From NCBI GenBank assembly GCA_030425485.1, contig JAUIAM010000017.1, forward strand, positions 1 through 64,000: 64,000 nucleotides of DNA, written 5' to 3'. The notes below the pieces were generated by a model. That model had not been told where the DNA came from, ran no database searches, and saw only the letters and a list, made by a program, of their open reading frames with translations. Shown here one piece after another: positions 51,841-61,032 of this stretch. Position 1 is the stretch's first letter, and the number at the start of each line of letters is the position of its first letter. The stretch is from Verrucomicrobiia bacterium. GTDB taxonomy: Bacteria; Verrucomicrobiota; Verrucomicrobiia; Opitutales; Cerasicoccaceae. The position numbers and the translations under genes were made by a program.

Positions 51841-53442
51841 TTATTCTTGGGTTGAATCCGTTTCCGTGTCGATCTCCTTGAAACTGGCCACAACCCATTG
51901 GGAAAGTTCCTTGTCCGGGTTTTCTGCGGCCGCCTTGTTGATGGTAAAGGCGTCGCGCCCGGTGTTGCGGTGGATAATCTGGAGGCCGTGCTGGTAGTCC
52001 TTGAACATGTCCTCGCAGATGGTGCGGATGGCCTTGTCGCACTCGGTGGCGGTGGTGATGATGACCTCGGCGGCCTCGTCCTCAAAGCTCAGGCTAAAGC
52101 CGTGGGCGTTACGGAAGCTCTCGGCAAAACGCTCCAGGTCGGCCTTCCAGACTTCATCCTGAAGGTGGTGGTTTTCCACGATGAGGGCCTTGAGGGCGGC
52201 GTCCGGGTTTTCCAGCGTGTCGGTGGTGACCTCAAAGGATTTGATCGCGGTGGAGGGCAGCTCGAACTTGTAGTTGCGAAAGAGCTGTTCGAGGACGGTC
52301 ATGAGCCCGCGGGCGCCGGTCTTCTCGGCGTGGGCGCGGCGGGCGATGTCCTGCACGGCCTCGGGCGTGACCTTGAAGTCGACCCCGTACCCGGCGAAGT
52401 CGCCTCGGTACTGGTTGAGCAGGGAGCCTTCGGAACTGGTTAAAATCTGGGCGAGGTCTTCGGGCTGGAGGGACTCGCAGGCCACACGCACGGGGATGCG
52501 GCCGATGAACTCGGGCTCGAAGCCGTACTCGATAAAGTCGGCCGAGGCGGAGCGCTTGAGGTAGGCGTAGGGGTCGTCGTCCCCGGCACCGGGGGCACTG
52601 GCAAAGCCGATGGAGGCGGACTCAACGCGCTTTTTGACCGATTCGGCCAGCTTGTCAAAGGCACCACTGACGATGAACAGGATGTGCCGCGTGCTGATCG
52701 TGCTGGGCTTTTTCTCGCCGCCTCGCTGCATGGACATCATGGCCTGCATCTGGCCCATGATGTCATTGGGGGCGAAGAGGTTCACCTCGGTATCCTCCAT
52801 GAGCTTGAGGAGGTTGATCTGCACGCCGCGGCCAGAGACGTCCTTGCCTCCGGAGTTGCTTGCGCCGGCGATCTTGTCGATCTCATCGATGTAAATGATG
52901 CCGTATTGGGCCAGCTCGGTGTTATTATTGGCGGCCTTGACCAGATCGCGCACGAGGTCCTCGACGTCATAGCCCACGTAACCCGTTTCGGAAAACTTGG
53001 TCGCATCGGCCTTGATGAAGGGGACGCCGATGAGCTTGGCGATGTTACGCATGAGGTAGGTCTTGCCCACGCCAGTGGGTCCGAGCAGGAGGATGTTCTG
53101 CTTACTGTACTCTTTTTCGCGCAGGGCGGGGGTTTCCAGGCACTGGCGGACGTGGTTGTAGTGGTCGCAGATGGCCACGGAGAGCACTTTTTTGGCCTCG
53201 GCCTGCTTGATGACGTAGCGGTTCAGGTGGTCGCGGATTTCTTTGGGCTTAAGGCCAAACTCGCGAATGCGCTTGAGGATCTCGGCGTCCTTTTCGTCCA
53301 TCTCGGCGTCCTGCTCCGGAGGCGTTGCCGCGCCCTGGGGGTTAATGCCCATACCGGGCCCAATGCCCGGTCCTTTGCGCAGCATGTCGTTAATCTGGTT
53401 TTGGAGGTCCTCGAAAGGGTTCTTGTCGTCTTTATCACTCAT
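51841..53442 (-). CDS. ClpX-like AAA+ ATPase lacking the zinc-binding domain
   Basis: 533 residues. Walker A GPTGVGKT (121-128), pore loop GYVG (154-157), Walker [12 protein letters not shown] (181-191) and [12 protein letters not shown] with the arginine-finger region match ClpX. The N-terminal C4 zinc domain of ClpX is replaced by a short charged, Gly/Pro-rich segment, and the C-terminal 100 residues are unusual for the family. The ASIGFAS sequence looks like the ClpP-docking IGF loop, so it could still work with ClpP; without the zinc domain its substrate set should differ. No clpP is in the window. Confidence 0.85.
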   Translation of the reverse strand: MSDKDDKNPFEDLQNQINDMLRKGPGIGPGMGINPQGAATPPEQDAEMDEKDAEILKRIREFGLKPKEIRDHLNRYVIKQAEAKKVLSVAICDHYNHVRQCLETPALREKEYSKQNILLLGPTGVGKTYLMRNIAKLIGVPFIKADATKFSETGYVGYDVEDLVRDLVKAANNNTELAQYGIIYIDEIDKIAGASNSGGKDVSGRGVQINLLKLMEDTEVNLFAPNDIMGQMQAMMSMQRGGEKKPSTISTRHILFIVSGAFDKLAESVKKRVESASIGFASAPGAGDDDPYAYLKRSASADFIEYGFEPEFIGRIPVRVACESLQPEDLAQILTSSEGSLLNQYRGDFAGYGVDFKVTPEAVQDIARRAHAEKTGARGLMTVLEQLFRNYKFELPSTAIKSFEVTTDTLENPDAALKALIVENHHLQDEVWKADLERFAESFRNAHGFSLSFEDEAAEVIITTATECDKAIRTICEDMFKDYQHGLQIIHRNTGRDAFTINKAAAENPDKELSQWVVASFKEIDTETDSTQE

Positions 53443-53626
53443 GATTTTTTCTGGCTGGGTGGCCAGTTAGGCTTTTGACAGCGAAAACGTTGTTTAGTAA
53501 CCTACTTATCGATGATTTCAATCATCTAAATTGGGTTGACTTAACGGGATACTCTTCAAAGTATCGAGACTCCATCTCCGATTTTTTTACATTGCAATAG
53601 AGTCAATTGCCCAGAAACTAACCACC
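53443..53626 (+). promoter_or_regulatory. Divergent regulatory region upstream of the HU/IHF gene
   Basis: Two candidate sigma-70-like pairs are visible for rightward transcription: TTGACA at 53475 with TAACCT 17 bases later, and TTGACT at 53536 with AAGTAT 17 bases later; the second is closer to the gene but its -10 is weak. AT-rich flanks (attttttt near 53580) are typical of HU leaders. The region also serves the ClpX-like gene on the other strand. Confidence 0.35.
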
Positions 53627-53944
53627 ATGGCCGGGAACTTAACCAAGCGGGACATCGTACTTGAGATTTACGACAAGACGAACTTTCCGCAAAAAGAAGT
53701 ACGAGAAACCGTACAGCTCACCTTGGACTGCATCGCTGATGCGCTTGCCAAGGGTCGCAACGTCGAACTGCGTAATTTCGGCGTTTTTGAAGTTCAGATC
53801 CGCAAGAGCCGCATAGGCCGCAATCCGAACAAGCCCGAAACCGACGTGGTGATTCCGACCCGCGCCGTTATCAAGTTCAAGGCCGGCAAGGAACTCAAGG
53901 CTGCCCTCAAGGACATCGACCTCGACAAGCTTCAGCAAGACTAG
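53627..53944 (+). CDS. HU/IHF-family DNA-binding protein
   Basis: 105 residues. LTKRDIVLEIYDKTNFPQKEVRETVQLTLDCIADAL is the dimerisation helix pair; RNVELRNFGVFEVQIRKSRIGRNPNKP carries the DNA-bending arm, with the Pro that intercalates in IHF-type proteins. It compacts the nucleoid and assists promoter bending for sigma-54 activators, notable next to a functional rpoN elsewhere in the window. HU homodimer or IHF subunit cannot be told apart by motif alone. Confidence 0.93.
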   Translation: MAGNLTKRDIVLEIYDKTNFPQKEVRETVQLTLDCIADALAKGRNVELRNFGVFEVQIRKSRIGRNPNKPETDVVIPTRAVIKFKAGKELKAALKDIDLDKLQQD

Positions 53945-53953
53945 GCTGTTTCG

Positions 53954-54262
53954 ATGGATAAAGCCACTGCTATGTGGGTGCTGATTCGGGCCTTTGGCTT
54001 TGTCTGCCTTTGGAAAATGCTGGAAATTTTTCCGTCCGTATTTCTCGCGGCCAAGGCCATTTGGGAGCTCCCAGAGCAATCAATACTGCTCAGAGAGACT
54101 GCAATGGAGCTATCTGCCCGCTCACTGGCAAACCAAGGGCTTTGGCTATTGGGGATGCAGTTCGCGATTTATCTCACTCTTGCCGCCTATTGCCTCTTTC
54201 GAGGAAATTCCCTGCATGGCATCCTGATGAATGAGTCGCGTTCACGCGGGAGGAACTGGTAG
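53954..54262 (+). CDS. Hypothetical membrane protein
   Basis: 102 residues with two or three hydrophobic stretches (about residues 8-32 and 60-80) and a basic C-terminus. No recognised motif. It lies 9 bases after the HU gene and is probably co-transcribed. Function unknown. Codon use and length make it plausible but not certain as a gene. Confidence 0.5.
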   Translation: MDKATAMWVLIRAFGFVCLWKMLEIFPSVFLAAKAIWELPEQSILLRETAMELSARSLANQGLWLLGMQFAIYLTLAAYCLFRGNSLHGILMNESRSRGRNW

Positions 54263-54414
54263 CTTTCGGCTCTTCGATACAAGCACCACTTTTTTGAGAT
54301 AGACGGGGGGAGCATCCGCCGGGAGCGATGAGGCAAAGCCCTGTGTGTCAGATCAAGCGCGGTGCGCTTGTTTGCCCTTGCCAAAATGGGGTGGGGTAGC
54401 TGCACTGCTTCGCT
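54263..54414. other. Intergenic leader of hisS with a GC-rich repeat phrase
   Basis: The tract includes catccgccgggagcgatgaggcaaag near 54312, a relative of the gcgaccagcgggagcgatgggg phrase at 1694 and the one at 60820. No terminator-antiterminator pair or T-box is apparent before hisS. Confidence 0.4.
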
Positions 54415-55722
54415 ATGTTTCAGACTTTGCCCGGCTTTCGTGAGTTCTATCCGGAGGATTGCGCCATCCGCAATTACCTCTTTGCGACTTGGCGTGCCTC
54501 GGCCCAGAGCTTTGCCTTTCAGGAGTTCGACGGCCCGCTACTGGAGCCCCTGGAGCTGATTACAGCCAAGAGCGGAGACGAGATCGTTGGGCAGCTTTTC
54601 AACTTTGAGGACAAGGGCGGGCGAGGCGTTACCCTCCGCCCCGAGTTGACGCCCACGCTGGCTCGGCTTGTCGGGGCCAAGGCCGGCAGCATCAAACGCC
54701 CGGTCAAGTGGTTTGGCATTGCTGAGAATTTCCGTTACGAAAAGCCCCAGAAGGGGCGGCTGCGCTCGCACTACCAGTTTAACGCCGACCTGCTCGGTGA
54801 GACTTCACCCGCGGCCGACGCGGAGATCATCGGGCTGCTCATCGGCACGCTCTGTGCCTTTGGTTTGACCCGGGAGCAATTCGTCCTGCGCCTGAGTGAT
54901 CGCGATCTCTGGCTGCTGCTCTTGGAGCAGCAGGGATTGACGGGCGATACCGCCCTGACCGCGCTCAACATCATCGACAAGATGGAGCGTGAAACCCCCG
55001 AGGCCATGCTCAAGGCCTTTAGCGAGCGCGGTGTGCCCGGTGGCGAGACGGTGCTGGAGCAGGCCACGGCGCTGGTGGCCTGCGATTCACTCGAGGCGGT
55101 CGAGGCGTTCTTCGCGGGTAAGGGCGAGTCCGCTGTGGCCGAGCGCGTAACGGCCCGCCTTGCGCAGTGGCGCGAGTTGCTCGGGCACCTTGATGCGATG
55201 GGGCTGGCAGACTTTATCCGCGTAGATCTAAGCATCGTGCGCGGCTTGGCCTACTACACGGGGTTTGTCTTCGAGGCCTTCCAGACGGTGGGCAAGGGAA
55301 GGGCGCTGGCCGGGGGCGGTCGCTACGACCACTTGGTGGAAAAGCTCGGCTATCAGTCGATGCCGGCGGTGGGCTTTGGCATGGGCGACGTCACCCTGCG
55401 TGACCTGTTGGAGGACTGCAAGCTGCTGCCCGATCCCAAGCCGGAGCTCGATGCCTATGTGGTCATCGGTGGCGAGGCCGAGCGGGTTGTTGCGCTGCGC
55501 GATGTGGCCCGGTTCCGTGCTCAGGGTATCAAGGTGGACTACGGCTTGAAACAGCAGGGGTTCGGTAAGCAGTTTAAGACCGCAGGGGCCTCGGGTGCGC
55601 GCTTCGCGCTCATCTACGGTCAGGAGGAAGTTGCCGCGGGTAAGTTGAAACTGCGGGACATGTCCTCGGGCGAGGAAGAGCTGGTCGATGCCGAAGGCGC
55701 CCTGGCCCGTCTCTCTGCTTAG
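54415..55722 (+). CDS. hisS: Histidyl-tRNA synthetase
   Basis: Class II aminoacyl-tRNA synthetase of 435 residues. Motif 2 is FRYEKPQKGRLRSHYQFNADLLG (about residues 103-125), the histidine-specific block is VRGLAYYTGFVFE, and GGRYDHLV with the C-terminal anticodon-binding domain (DAYVVIGGEAERVV) completes the pattern. The ATG at 54415 gives MFQTLPGFREFYPED, the usual start. Motif 3 is GFGMGDVTL rather than the usual GFGIGVER, a mild divergence. A HisZ-type paralogue is less likely because the tRNA-binding domain is present. Confidence 0.93.
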   Translation: MFQTLPGFREFYPEDCAIRNYLFATWRASAQSFAFQEFDGPLLEPLELITAKSGDEIVGQLFNFEDKGGRGVTLRPELTPTLARLVGAKAGSIKRPVKWFGIAENFRYEKPQKGRLRSHYQFNADLLGETSPAADAEIIGLLIGTLCAFGLTREQFVLRLSDRDLWLLLLEQQGLTGDTALTALNIIDKMERETPEAMLKAFSERGVPGGETVLEQATALVACDSLEAVEAFFAGKGESAVAERVTARLAQWRELLGHLDAMGLADFIRVDLSIVRGLAYYTGFVFEAFQTVGKGRALAGGGRYDHLVEKLGYQSMPAVGFGMGDVTLRDLLEDCKLLPDPKPELDAYVVIGGEAERVVALRDVARFRAQGIKVDYGLKQQGFGKQFKTAGASGARFALIYGQEEVAAGKLKLRDMSSGEEELVDAEGALARLSA

Positions 55723-55934
55723 GATCTCCTCAATGCCGTGCTCTTTTGGCGCATTTTCGGGTGAAAATGTGTCCATTAGGTGTGGATAGATGGCATGCTA
55801 GGGTAAATTGCCTATGTTTTCTCGGCACTTTCAGCCGACCTATGTATGGTATATTCTGATGGCAAGCTCGCGCATTATTCCGATAGCTTTCTTGGGGGAT
55901 TTCGCGTACAATAAGCATTGTTAAGATACCTCAC
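55723..55934. other. Intergenic region with a small hairpin
   Basis: CATTTTC (55752-55758) pairs with GAAAATG (55763-55769) with loop GGGT, some 30 bases after the hisS stop; no strong T-run follows. No gene or repeat is recognised in these 212 bases. Confidence 0.4.
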
Positions 55935-56405
55935 ATGAAGCTGAAGACCTTTATTTTCTTATTGTTTGTCGGTGGCATTGGCTATTTCGGGTTTGTTTTC
56001 ATCTCCGAAAACTACAATCAGCCGGCCATGGCCTATAAGCGCTATGTGGAGGCTCTCATGAAGGGTGACTCCAGCACGGCCAAGCATCTGGTGGCCGACG
56101 AGAAGGCTTTGCGTCCCTTTGGCGCGCATGAGGAGCGCATGTCGCGTATTGGGGGGGAGCCCCGCTTTACCTGGTTTGACTTCCGCTCGCATGTCCGCTC
56201 GGAGGACGACAAGACGGCCACTCTGGTGGTCAAGTTCATCGTGCGCTATGACCCGCCGGGCGAAGACAGCTATTTTGGGACAGAGGTCTGGCGCGATCAG
56301 CATATCGTGACGCTGGTCAAGGATCAGTCCTCGTGGAAAGTGCTTTCCTTCGAAGATTCTGCCAGTGCCGCGAGCAGTCAACAGGCCCGTTACAGCTATC
56401 GTTAG
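55935..56405 (+). CDS. Hypothetical membrane-anchored protein, NTF2-like
   Basis: 156 residues. One N-terminal membrane helix (about residues 4-24) precedes a soluble domain with AYKRYVEALMKGDSSTAKHL, a pattern seen in DUF4878/NTF2-like folds, followed by beta strands (RFTWFDFRSHVRS, TATLVVKFIVRYD). It is probably anchored in the inner membrane facing the periplasm. Function unknown. Confidence 0.6.
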   Translation: MKLKTFIFLLFVGGIGYFGFVFISENYNQPAMAYKRYVEALMKGDSSTAKHLVADEKALRPFGAHEERMSRIGGEPRFTWFDFRSHVRSEDDKTATLVVKFIVRYDPPGEDSYFGTEVWRDQHIVTLVKDQSSWKVLSFEDSASAASSQQARYSYR

Positions 56406-56612
56406 GAAAGGGTCTTAGGAAAATGCGGGGCAAATGAGACTCATTCGCACTACTAATGCTGTGCAATGGGTTAGCCGCGCTAATGGGCACTCCTTGAGTA
56501 GCTAATAATGCGCCTAAGGGATTGTGTACAGTTGCCATAGCAGTGCCTTTCTCTCATGGTTCGCCATTAGCAACCGTTATGAGATGCACTCATTGGCGGC
56601 TTGTTCGATTTC

Positions 56613-57431
56613 ATGAGCGCTGAGAAAAAAGTCCTCCTCCCCTCGTTGGTTAAAAAGTATCTTATGGCAGGGTCGGGTTTGATCCTGGTGTTGTTTGTCC
56701 TCGGCCATATGGCGGGCAACCTCCAGTTCTTCGGACCGCCTGAGATGATTAACGCCTATGCTTATCATCTGCACCACCTCCCCGGGGCTCCGGTGTCGCT
56801 GTGGGCGATCCGTCTGTTCTTGCTGCTGTGCGTGGGCACGCACATCGCCATGGCCGTGCTGCTGGTGAAGGAAAACCAGGCCGCGCGCCCGCAGAAGTAC
56901 GCCAAGCAGGGCTTTCGCAAGGCGGATTACGCTGCGCGCACCATGCCGATGAGCGGGCTCATCATTCTGGCTTTTATTATTTTCCACATCCTCCAGTACA
57001 CCGTTCGAAACGTGCCGGAGAACTACAACGAGACCATCGGGGAGGCGACATTTGAGCAGGCGCATGGCCTGCCACCCATCGAGTACTTCGACGTTTACGC
57101 CATGATGGTCAAGGGCTTCTCCAACGTCGGCATCTCGATCTTCTACCTTGTGGCGATGGCACTGCTTTGCATGCACCTCACCCACGGCGTGGCCAGCATG
57201 TTCCAGTCGATCGGCTTCCGCAACGAGATGTGGCGCAAACGCCTGCACACCCTGGCAGTGGCCTACGGCTGGTTTATCTTTATCGGCTTTGCCTCGATCC
57301 CGGTCTCGGTCATCGCCTTTGGCCACGGTAAGGCCTACCTTGCCGAAAAGGAGGCCGAGTGGGCCGCACAGACCCAGCAAGCGCAAACCGTGCAGCTCGC
57401 ACAAGCAGACAACTTTAAGGAAGGACGCTAG
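56613..57431 (+). CDS. sdhC: Succinate dehydrogenase cytochrome b558 subunit
   Basis: 272 residues with five membrane helices. [40 protein letters not shown] and [17 protein letters not shown] hold the haem-ligand histidines of the single large cytochrome b (type B) found in Bacteroidota and Verrucomicrobiota. It anchors SdhAB and passes electrons to menaquinone. ATG at 56613 preferred over a TTG four codons upstream. First gene of sdhCAB; the stop lies one base before the sdhA ATG. A 207-base leader precedes it. Confidence 0.94.
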   Translation: MSAEKKVLLPSLVKKYLMAGSGLILVLFVLGHMAGNLQFFGPPEMINAYAYHLHHLPGAPVSLWAIRLFLLLCVGTHIAMAVLLVKENQAARPQKYAKQGFRKADYAARTMPMSGLIILAFIIFHILQYTVRNVPENYNETIGEATFEQAHGLPPIEYFDVYAMMVKGFSNVGISIFYLVAMALLCMHLTHGVASMFQSIGFRNEMWRKRLHTLAVAYGWFIFIGFASIPVSVIAFGHGKAYLAEKEAEWAAQTQQAQTVQLAQADNFKEGR

Positions 57432-57432
57432 G

Positions 57433-59379
57433 ATGAACCTCGACGCAAAAATCCCGGAAGGGCCGCTGGCCGACAAGTGGAAGTACCACAAGGGCCACAA
57501 CCTCAAGCTCGTCAACCCGGCCAACCGCCGCAAGTACCACGTCATCGTGGTCGGCTCCGGTCTCGCCGGTGGAGCTGCCGCGGCCTCGCTGGCCGAAATG
57601 GGCTATCAGGTTTCCTGCTTCTGCTATCAGGACAGCCCGCGCCGGGCGCACTCCATCGCAGCCCAGGGCGGCATCAACGCGGCCAAGAATTACCAGAACG
57701 ATGGCGACAGCATTTACCGCCTCTTCTACGACACCATCAAGGGCGGCGACTACCGCTCACGCGAGGCCAACGTCTACCGCCTGGCCGAAGTCTCTGGCAA
57801 TATCATCGACCAGATGGTGGCCCAGGGTGTGCCCTTTGCCCGCGAGTACGGCGGCCTCCTGGCCAACCGCTCCTTTGGCGGCGCGCAGGTGTCCCGCACC
57901 TTTTACGCTCGTGGCCAGACCGGCCAGCAGCTTCTGCTCGGTGCCTACCAGCAGCTTAGCCGCCAGATCGGACTTGGACAGGTCAAGATGTACAACCGCC
58001 ATGAGATGCTCGACCTCGTGCTGGTCGACGGCCACGCAAAGGGCATCATCACCCGTAACCTGGTTAACGGCAAGATCGAGCGCTGGGCCTCGGACACCGT
58101 TGTGCTCTGCACCGGCGGCTACGGTAACGTCTTCTTCCTTTCCACCAATGCGCAGGGCTGCAACGTTACCGCTGCCTACCGCGCATTCAAGCGGGGTGCG
58201 GGCTTTGCCAACCCCTGCTACACCCAGATTCACCCGACCTGTATTCCGGTTCACGGCGACCAGCAGAGCAAGCTGACGCTCATGTCCGAATCGCTCCGTA
58301 ACGACGGCCGCATCTGGGCTCCCAAGACCCGCGAGCTGGCCGATAAGGTACGCAAGGGCGAGATCAAGCCGGGCGACATTGCCGAGGACGATCGCGACTA
58401 CTACCTGGAGCGCAAGTACCCGAGCTTTGGTAACCTCGCCCCGCGTGACATCTCTTCCCGCGCGGCCAAGGAAGCCTGCGACGACGGGCGCGGCGTAGCT
58501 TCGACCGGGCTGGGGGTATTCCTCGATTTCCGCGACGCCATCAACCGCCTGGGCGAGGACGTTATCCGCGAGCGTTACGGCAACCTCTTTGACATGTACA
58601 ACCGCATCACCGGCGACAACCCGTACCAGACGCCGATGATGATCTTCCCTGCCGTTCACTATACGATGGGTGGCCTCTGGGTGGACTACAATCTGGAGAG
58701 CAACATCCCTGGCCTCTTTGTCGGAGGCGAGGCCAACTTCTCCGACCACGGCGCGAACCGCCTCGGAGCCTCCGCGCTCATGCAGGGGCTGGCCGACGGC
58801 TACTTTGTCCTGCCTTACACGGTGGGGGATTACCTCGCTCGCTGCGGCATCTCGTCGGCAGGTTCGATTTCAAGCGACCACGAAGCCTTCGAAGAGGCCG
58901 AGAACGGCGTCCGCGAAAGAATCGCCAAGCTCATGTCGATTCAGGGCACGGAAAGCCCGCGCAGCTTCCACAAGCGCCTTGGCCACATCATGTGGGACTA
59001 CTGCGGCATGGCCCGCGACGATGCCGGGCTCAAGAAAGCCATCGAGCTCATCCCGCAGTTGCGCGAGGAGTTCTGGCAGAATGTTCGCGTCATCGGCGAA
59101 GAGGGCGAGCTGAACCAGGAACTGGAGCGCGCCGGGCGCGTGGCCGACTTCCTCGAGTACGGCGAGCTGATGTGCCGTGACGCACTCATGCGCGACGAGT
59201 CCTGCGGCGGTCACTTCCGTAGTGAGCACCAGACCCCCGACGGTGAAGCCGAGCGTAACGACGACGAGTTTGCCTTTGTCGGAGTCTGGGAGCACCAGGG
59301 CGACGATAAGGAGCCCAAACTTCACAAGGAAGAGCTCACCTACGAAGAGGTCAAATTCACCACCCGTTCTTACAAGTAA
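57433..59379 (+). CDS. sdhA: Succinate dehydrogenase flavoprotein subunit
   Basis: 648 residues. FAD-binding [10 protein letters not shown] (41-50), the covalent FAD His73 in [34 protein letters not shown] and the capping-domain [22 protein letters not shown] are all characteristic. Oxidises succinate to fumarate in the TCA cycle. The ATG at 57433, with AAGGA just upstream, is chosen; the long in-frame extension overlaps sdhC in another frame. Followed 18 bases later by sdhB. Confidence 0.97.
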   Translation: MNLDAKIPEGPLADKWKYHKGHNLKLVNPANRRKYHVIVVGSGLAGGAAAASLAEMGYQVSCFCYQDSPRRAHSIAAQGGINAAKNYQNDGDSIYRLFYDTIKGGDYRSREANVYRLAEVSGNIIDQMVAQGVPFAREYGGLLANRSFGGAQVSRTFYARGQTGQQLLLGAYQQLSRQIGLGQVKMYNRHEMLDLVLVDGHAKGIITRNLVNGKIERWASDTVVLCTGGYGNVFFLSTNAQGCNVTAAYRAFKRGAGFANPCYTQIHPTCIPVHGDQQSKLTLMSESLRNDGRIWAPKTRELADKVRKGEIKPGDIAEDDRDYYLERKYPSFGNLAPRDISSRAAKEACDDGRGVASTGLGVFLDFRDAINRLGEDVIRERYGNLFDMYNRITGDNPYQTPMMIFPAVHYTMGGLWVDYNLESNIPGLFVGGEANFSDHGANRLGASALMQGLADGYFVLPYTVGDYLARCGISSAGSISSDHEAFEEAENGVRERIAKLMSIQGTESPRSFHKRLGHIMWDYCGMARDDAGLKKAIELIPQLREEFWQNVRVIGEEGELNQELERAGRVADFLEYGELMCRDALMRDESCGGHFRSEHQTPDGEAERNDDEFAFVGVWEHQGDDKEPKLHKEELTYEEVKFTTRSYK

Positions 59380-59397
59380 GCTAAAGGATTTTTTACC

Positions 59398-60159
59398 ATG
59401 AATCTTCACCTGAGAGTCTGGAGACAGAAAAACGTCGATACCCCCGGCGGCTACAAAAACTATGAGCTCAAGGACGTGAGCGAGGATTCCTCTTTCCTCG
59501 AAATGCTCGACATCCTTAACGAGCAACTCGTCGAGCAGGGGGAAGAGCCCGTCGCCTTTGACCACGACTGCCGCGAAGGTATCTGTGGCATGTGCTCGCT
59601 GGTCATCAATGGCATGGCACACGGCCCCGAGACTGCGACCACTGTTTGCCAGCTCCATATGCGCAGCTACAAGGACGGCGACTCGATCACGATCGAGCCT
59701 TGGCGCGCCAAGCCTTTCCCGGTGGTCAAGGACCTCATCGTCGACCGCTCGGCTTTCGACCACATCATCCAGGCCGGTGGCTTCATCACCGCTCGCACGG
59801 GGAGCCCGCAGGATGCGAACGAGATCCTCATCCCCAAACCCACCGCAGACAAGGCGATGGACGCTGCGGCCTGTATCGGCTGTGGAGCCTGTGTCGCGGC
59901 TTGCCCGAACGGTTCGGCCATGCTCTTTACCTCGGCTAAAAGCTCGCAGCTCAACCTCCTGCCTCAGGGTAAGGGGGAGAAGGACAAGCGCGTTATGGCC
60001 ATGGTGAGCGCGATGGATGAGCAGGGCTTTGGCAACTGCACGAACTATGGCGAGTGCCAGGCCGTCTGCCCGAAGGAAATCACACTCGACTTTATCGCCA
60101 AGATGAACCGCGACTACGCCACGGCGCGTGTGCGGAACTTCTTCAGCAAAGCAATCTAG
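59398..60159 (+). CDS. sdhB: Succinate dehydrogenase iron-sulfur subunit
   Basis: 253 residues. The [2Fe-2S] cysteines are Cys58, Cys63, Cys66 and Cys84 ([11 protein letters not shown] ... TVCQLH), and the [4Fe-4S]/[3Fe-4S] ligands lie in [15 protein letters not shown] (159-173) and [13 protein letters not shown] near residue 215. It carries electrons from FAD to quinone. An AAAGGA sequence lies about 10 bases before the ATG. The sdhCAB operon encodes a complete complex II/fumarate reductase. Confidence 0.97.
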   Translation: MNLHLRVWRQKNVDTPGGYKNYELKDVSEDSSFLEMLDILNEQLVEQGEEPVAFDHDCREGICGMCSLVINGMAHGPETATTVCQLHMRSYKDGDSITIEPWRAKPFPVVKDLIVDRSAFDHIIQAGGFITARTGSPQDANEILIPKPTADKAMDAAACIGCGACVAACPNGSAMLFTSAKSSQLNLLPQGKGEKDKRVMAMVSAMDEQGFGNCTNYGECQAVCPKEITLDFIAKMNRDYATARVRNFFSKAI

Positions 60160-60204
60160 GCTCACGCGCGGGGCAGCTTGCCTGAGACAAGCAACCGGAG
60201 CACC

Positions 60205-60237
60205 CTTGCCGTTTTCCGTCTGCGGGGAACCGGCAAG
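60205..60237. terminator. Hairpin after sdhB
   Basis: CTTGCCGTTTTCC (60205-60217) pairs imperfectly with GGGAACCGGCAAG (60225-60237), giving a 12-bp stem with one mismatch some 45 bases after the sdhB stop. No T-run follows, so it may be a factor-dependent terminator or mRNA-stabilising structure. Confidence 0.5.
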
Positions 60238-60278
60238 ATGCTATTGCTTAGCGGACTTAGGTGTGCGATTATTCACGC

Positions 60279-60761
60279 ATGAATGGAGAGGGACAAGTGC
60301 GGCCACGCGGGCAGATTGATTTCGTAAAACTGCTCTGGAGCTGGGCCTTGACGGCGCTGGGGGTACTCCTGGCGGCGAAGACGAGCGAGGGCGTGACCTA
60401 CGATTCCCGCAGCGCGCTCATCGTGGCGGTGCTGCTCATCAGCCTCTTCAACATGGTGATCCGCCCGCTGCTGATCCTCTTTGCGCTGCCCTTTGTTATC
60501 ATTACGCTCGGTTTCGGCATGGTGGTTATCAATGCCCTCGTGCTCCTGCTGGTCGAGGCGGTCGTCCCCGGCTTCCATCTGGCCAGCTTCTGGTCTGCCC
60601 TCTGGGCGGCCATCGTCATCAGCATCGTCTCACTCATTGCCAACATGCTCATGGGCAAGAGCCGGGTCAAAGTCCGTGTCACCCGTGGTCCCGGGGGAGG
60701 ACAGGGCGGCCCGAAAAAAGACAACAAGAAGCTTTCCGACGACGACGTCATCGACATCTGA
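60279..60761 (+). CDS. Phage-holin-family-4/YvlD-like membrane protein
   Basis: 160 residues from ATG at 60279 (GTG at 60261 possible). Four hydrophobic helices with LLISLFNMVIRPLLILFALPFVIITLGFGMVVINALVLLLV are typical of the mycobacteriophage-holin/YvlD family, which is widespread on chromosomes and not phage-linked. A charged, Gly-rich tail follows (GPGGGQGGPKKDNKK). Function not established. Confidence 0.85.
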   Translation: MNGEGQVRPRGQIDFVKLLWSWALTALGVLLAAKTSEGVTYDSRSALIVAVLLISLFNMVIRPLLILFALPFVIITLGFGMVVINALVLLLVEAVVPGFHLASFWSALWAAIVISIVSLIANMLMGKSRVKVRVTRGPGGGQGGPKKDNKKLSDDDVIDI

Positions 60762-61032
60762 AGGGCAGCCCCTTCACCCATGATCCTGCGGATCACCTTT
60801 TTATTATGAAATCCGGGGTAGCGACGAGCGGGAGCGGCAGGACGCGGTCCTGCACCTGTGATGCTCGCGCATCACTTTCATTATGCTGTGTGCTCCCGGG
60901 GTAGGGGCGTAGCCCCTCAATGCGGTGAAGCTGGCCCAGCTTCCAATGCCCGCGGGTGCAACCCGTTGTTGGGGTTGACGACCTTCCGGGAAAAGCCTTT
61001 AGTTAGCCTTTCCACGCAACTTAGGTTTTAAC
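60762..61032. repeat. Hairpin-rich intergenic region (short palindromic units)
   Basis: Several GC-rich palindromes are strung together: GATCCTGCGGATC (60782-60794), GCAGGACGCGGTCCTGC (60837-60853), GATGCTCGCGCATC (60861-60874) and AGGGGCGTAGCCCCT (60903-60917), the latter group preceded by the gcgacgagcgggagcgg phrase related to 1694. It precedes lpd and may stabilise or terminate the upstream message. No gene is supported. Confidence 0.6.

Noticed and set aside
58870-60165. Leftward frame opposite sdhA and sdhB
   Set aside because: Antisense of strongly conserved Sdh genes; no independent coding evidence.
60279-60761. Prophage lysis cassette because of the holin-family name
   Set aside because: The YvlD-like family is widespread in chromosomes and no other phage gene is nearby.
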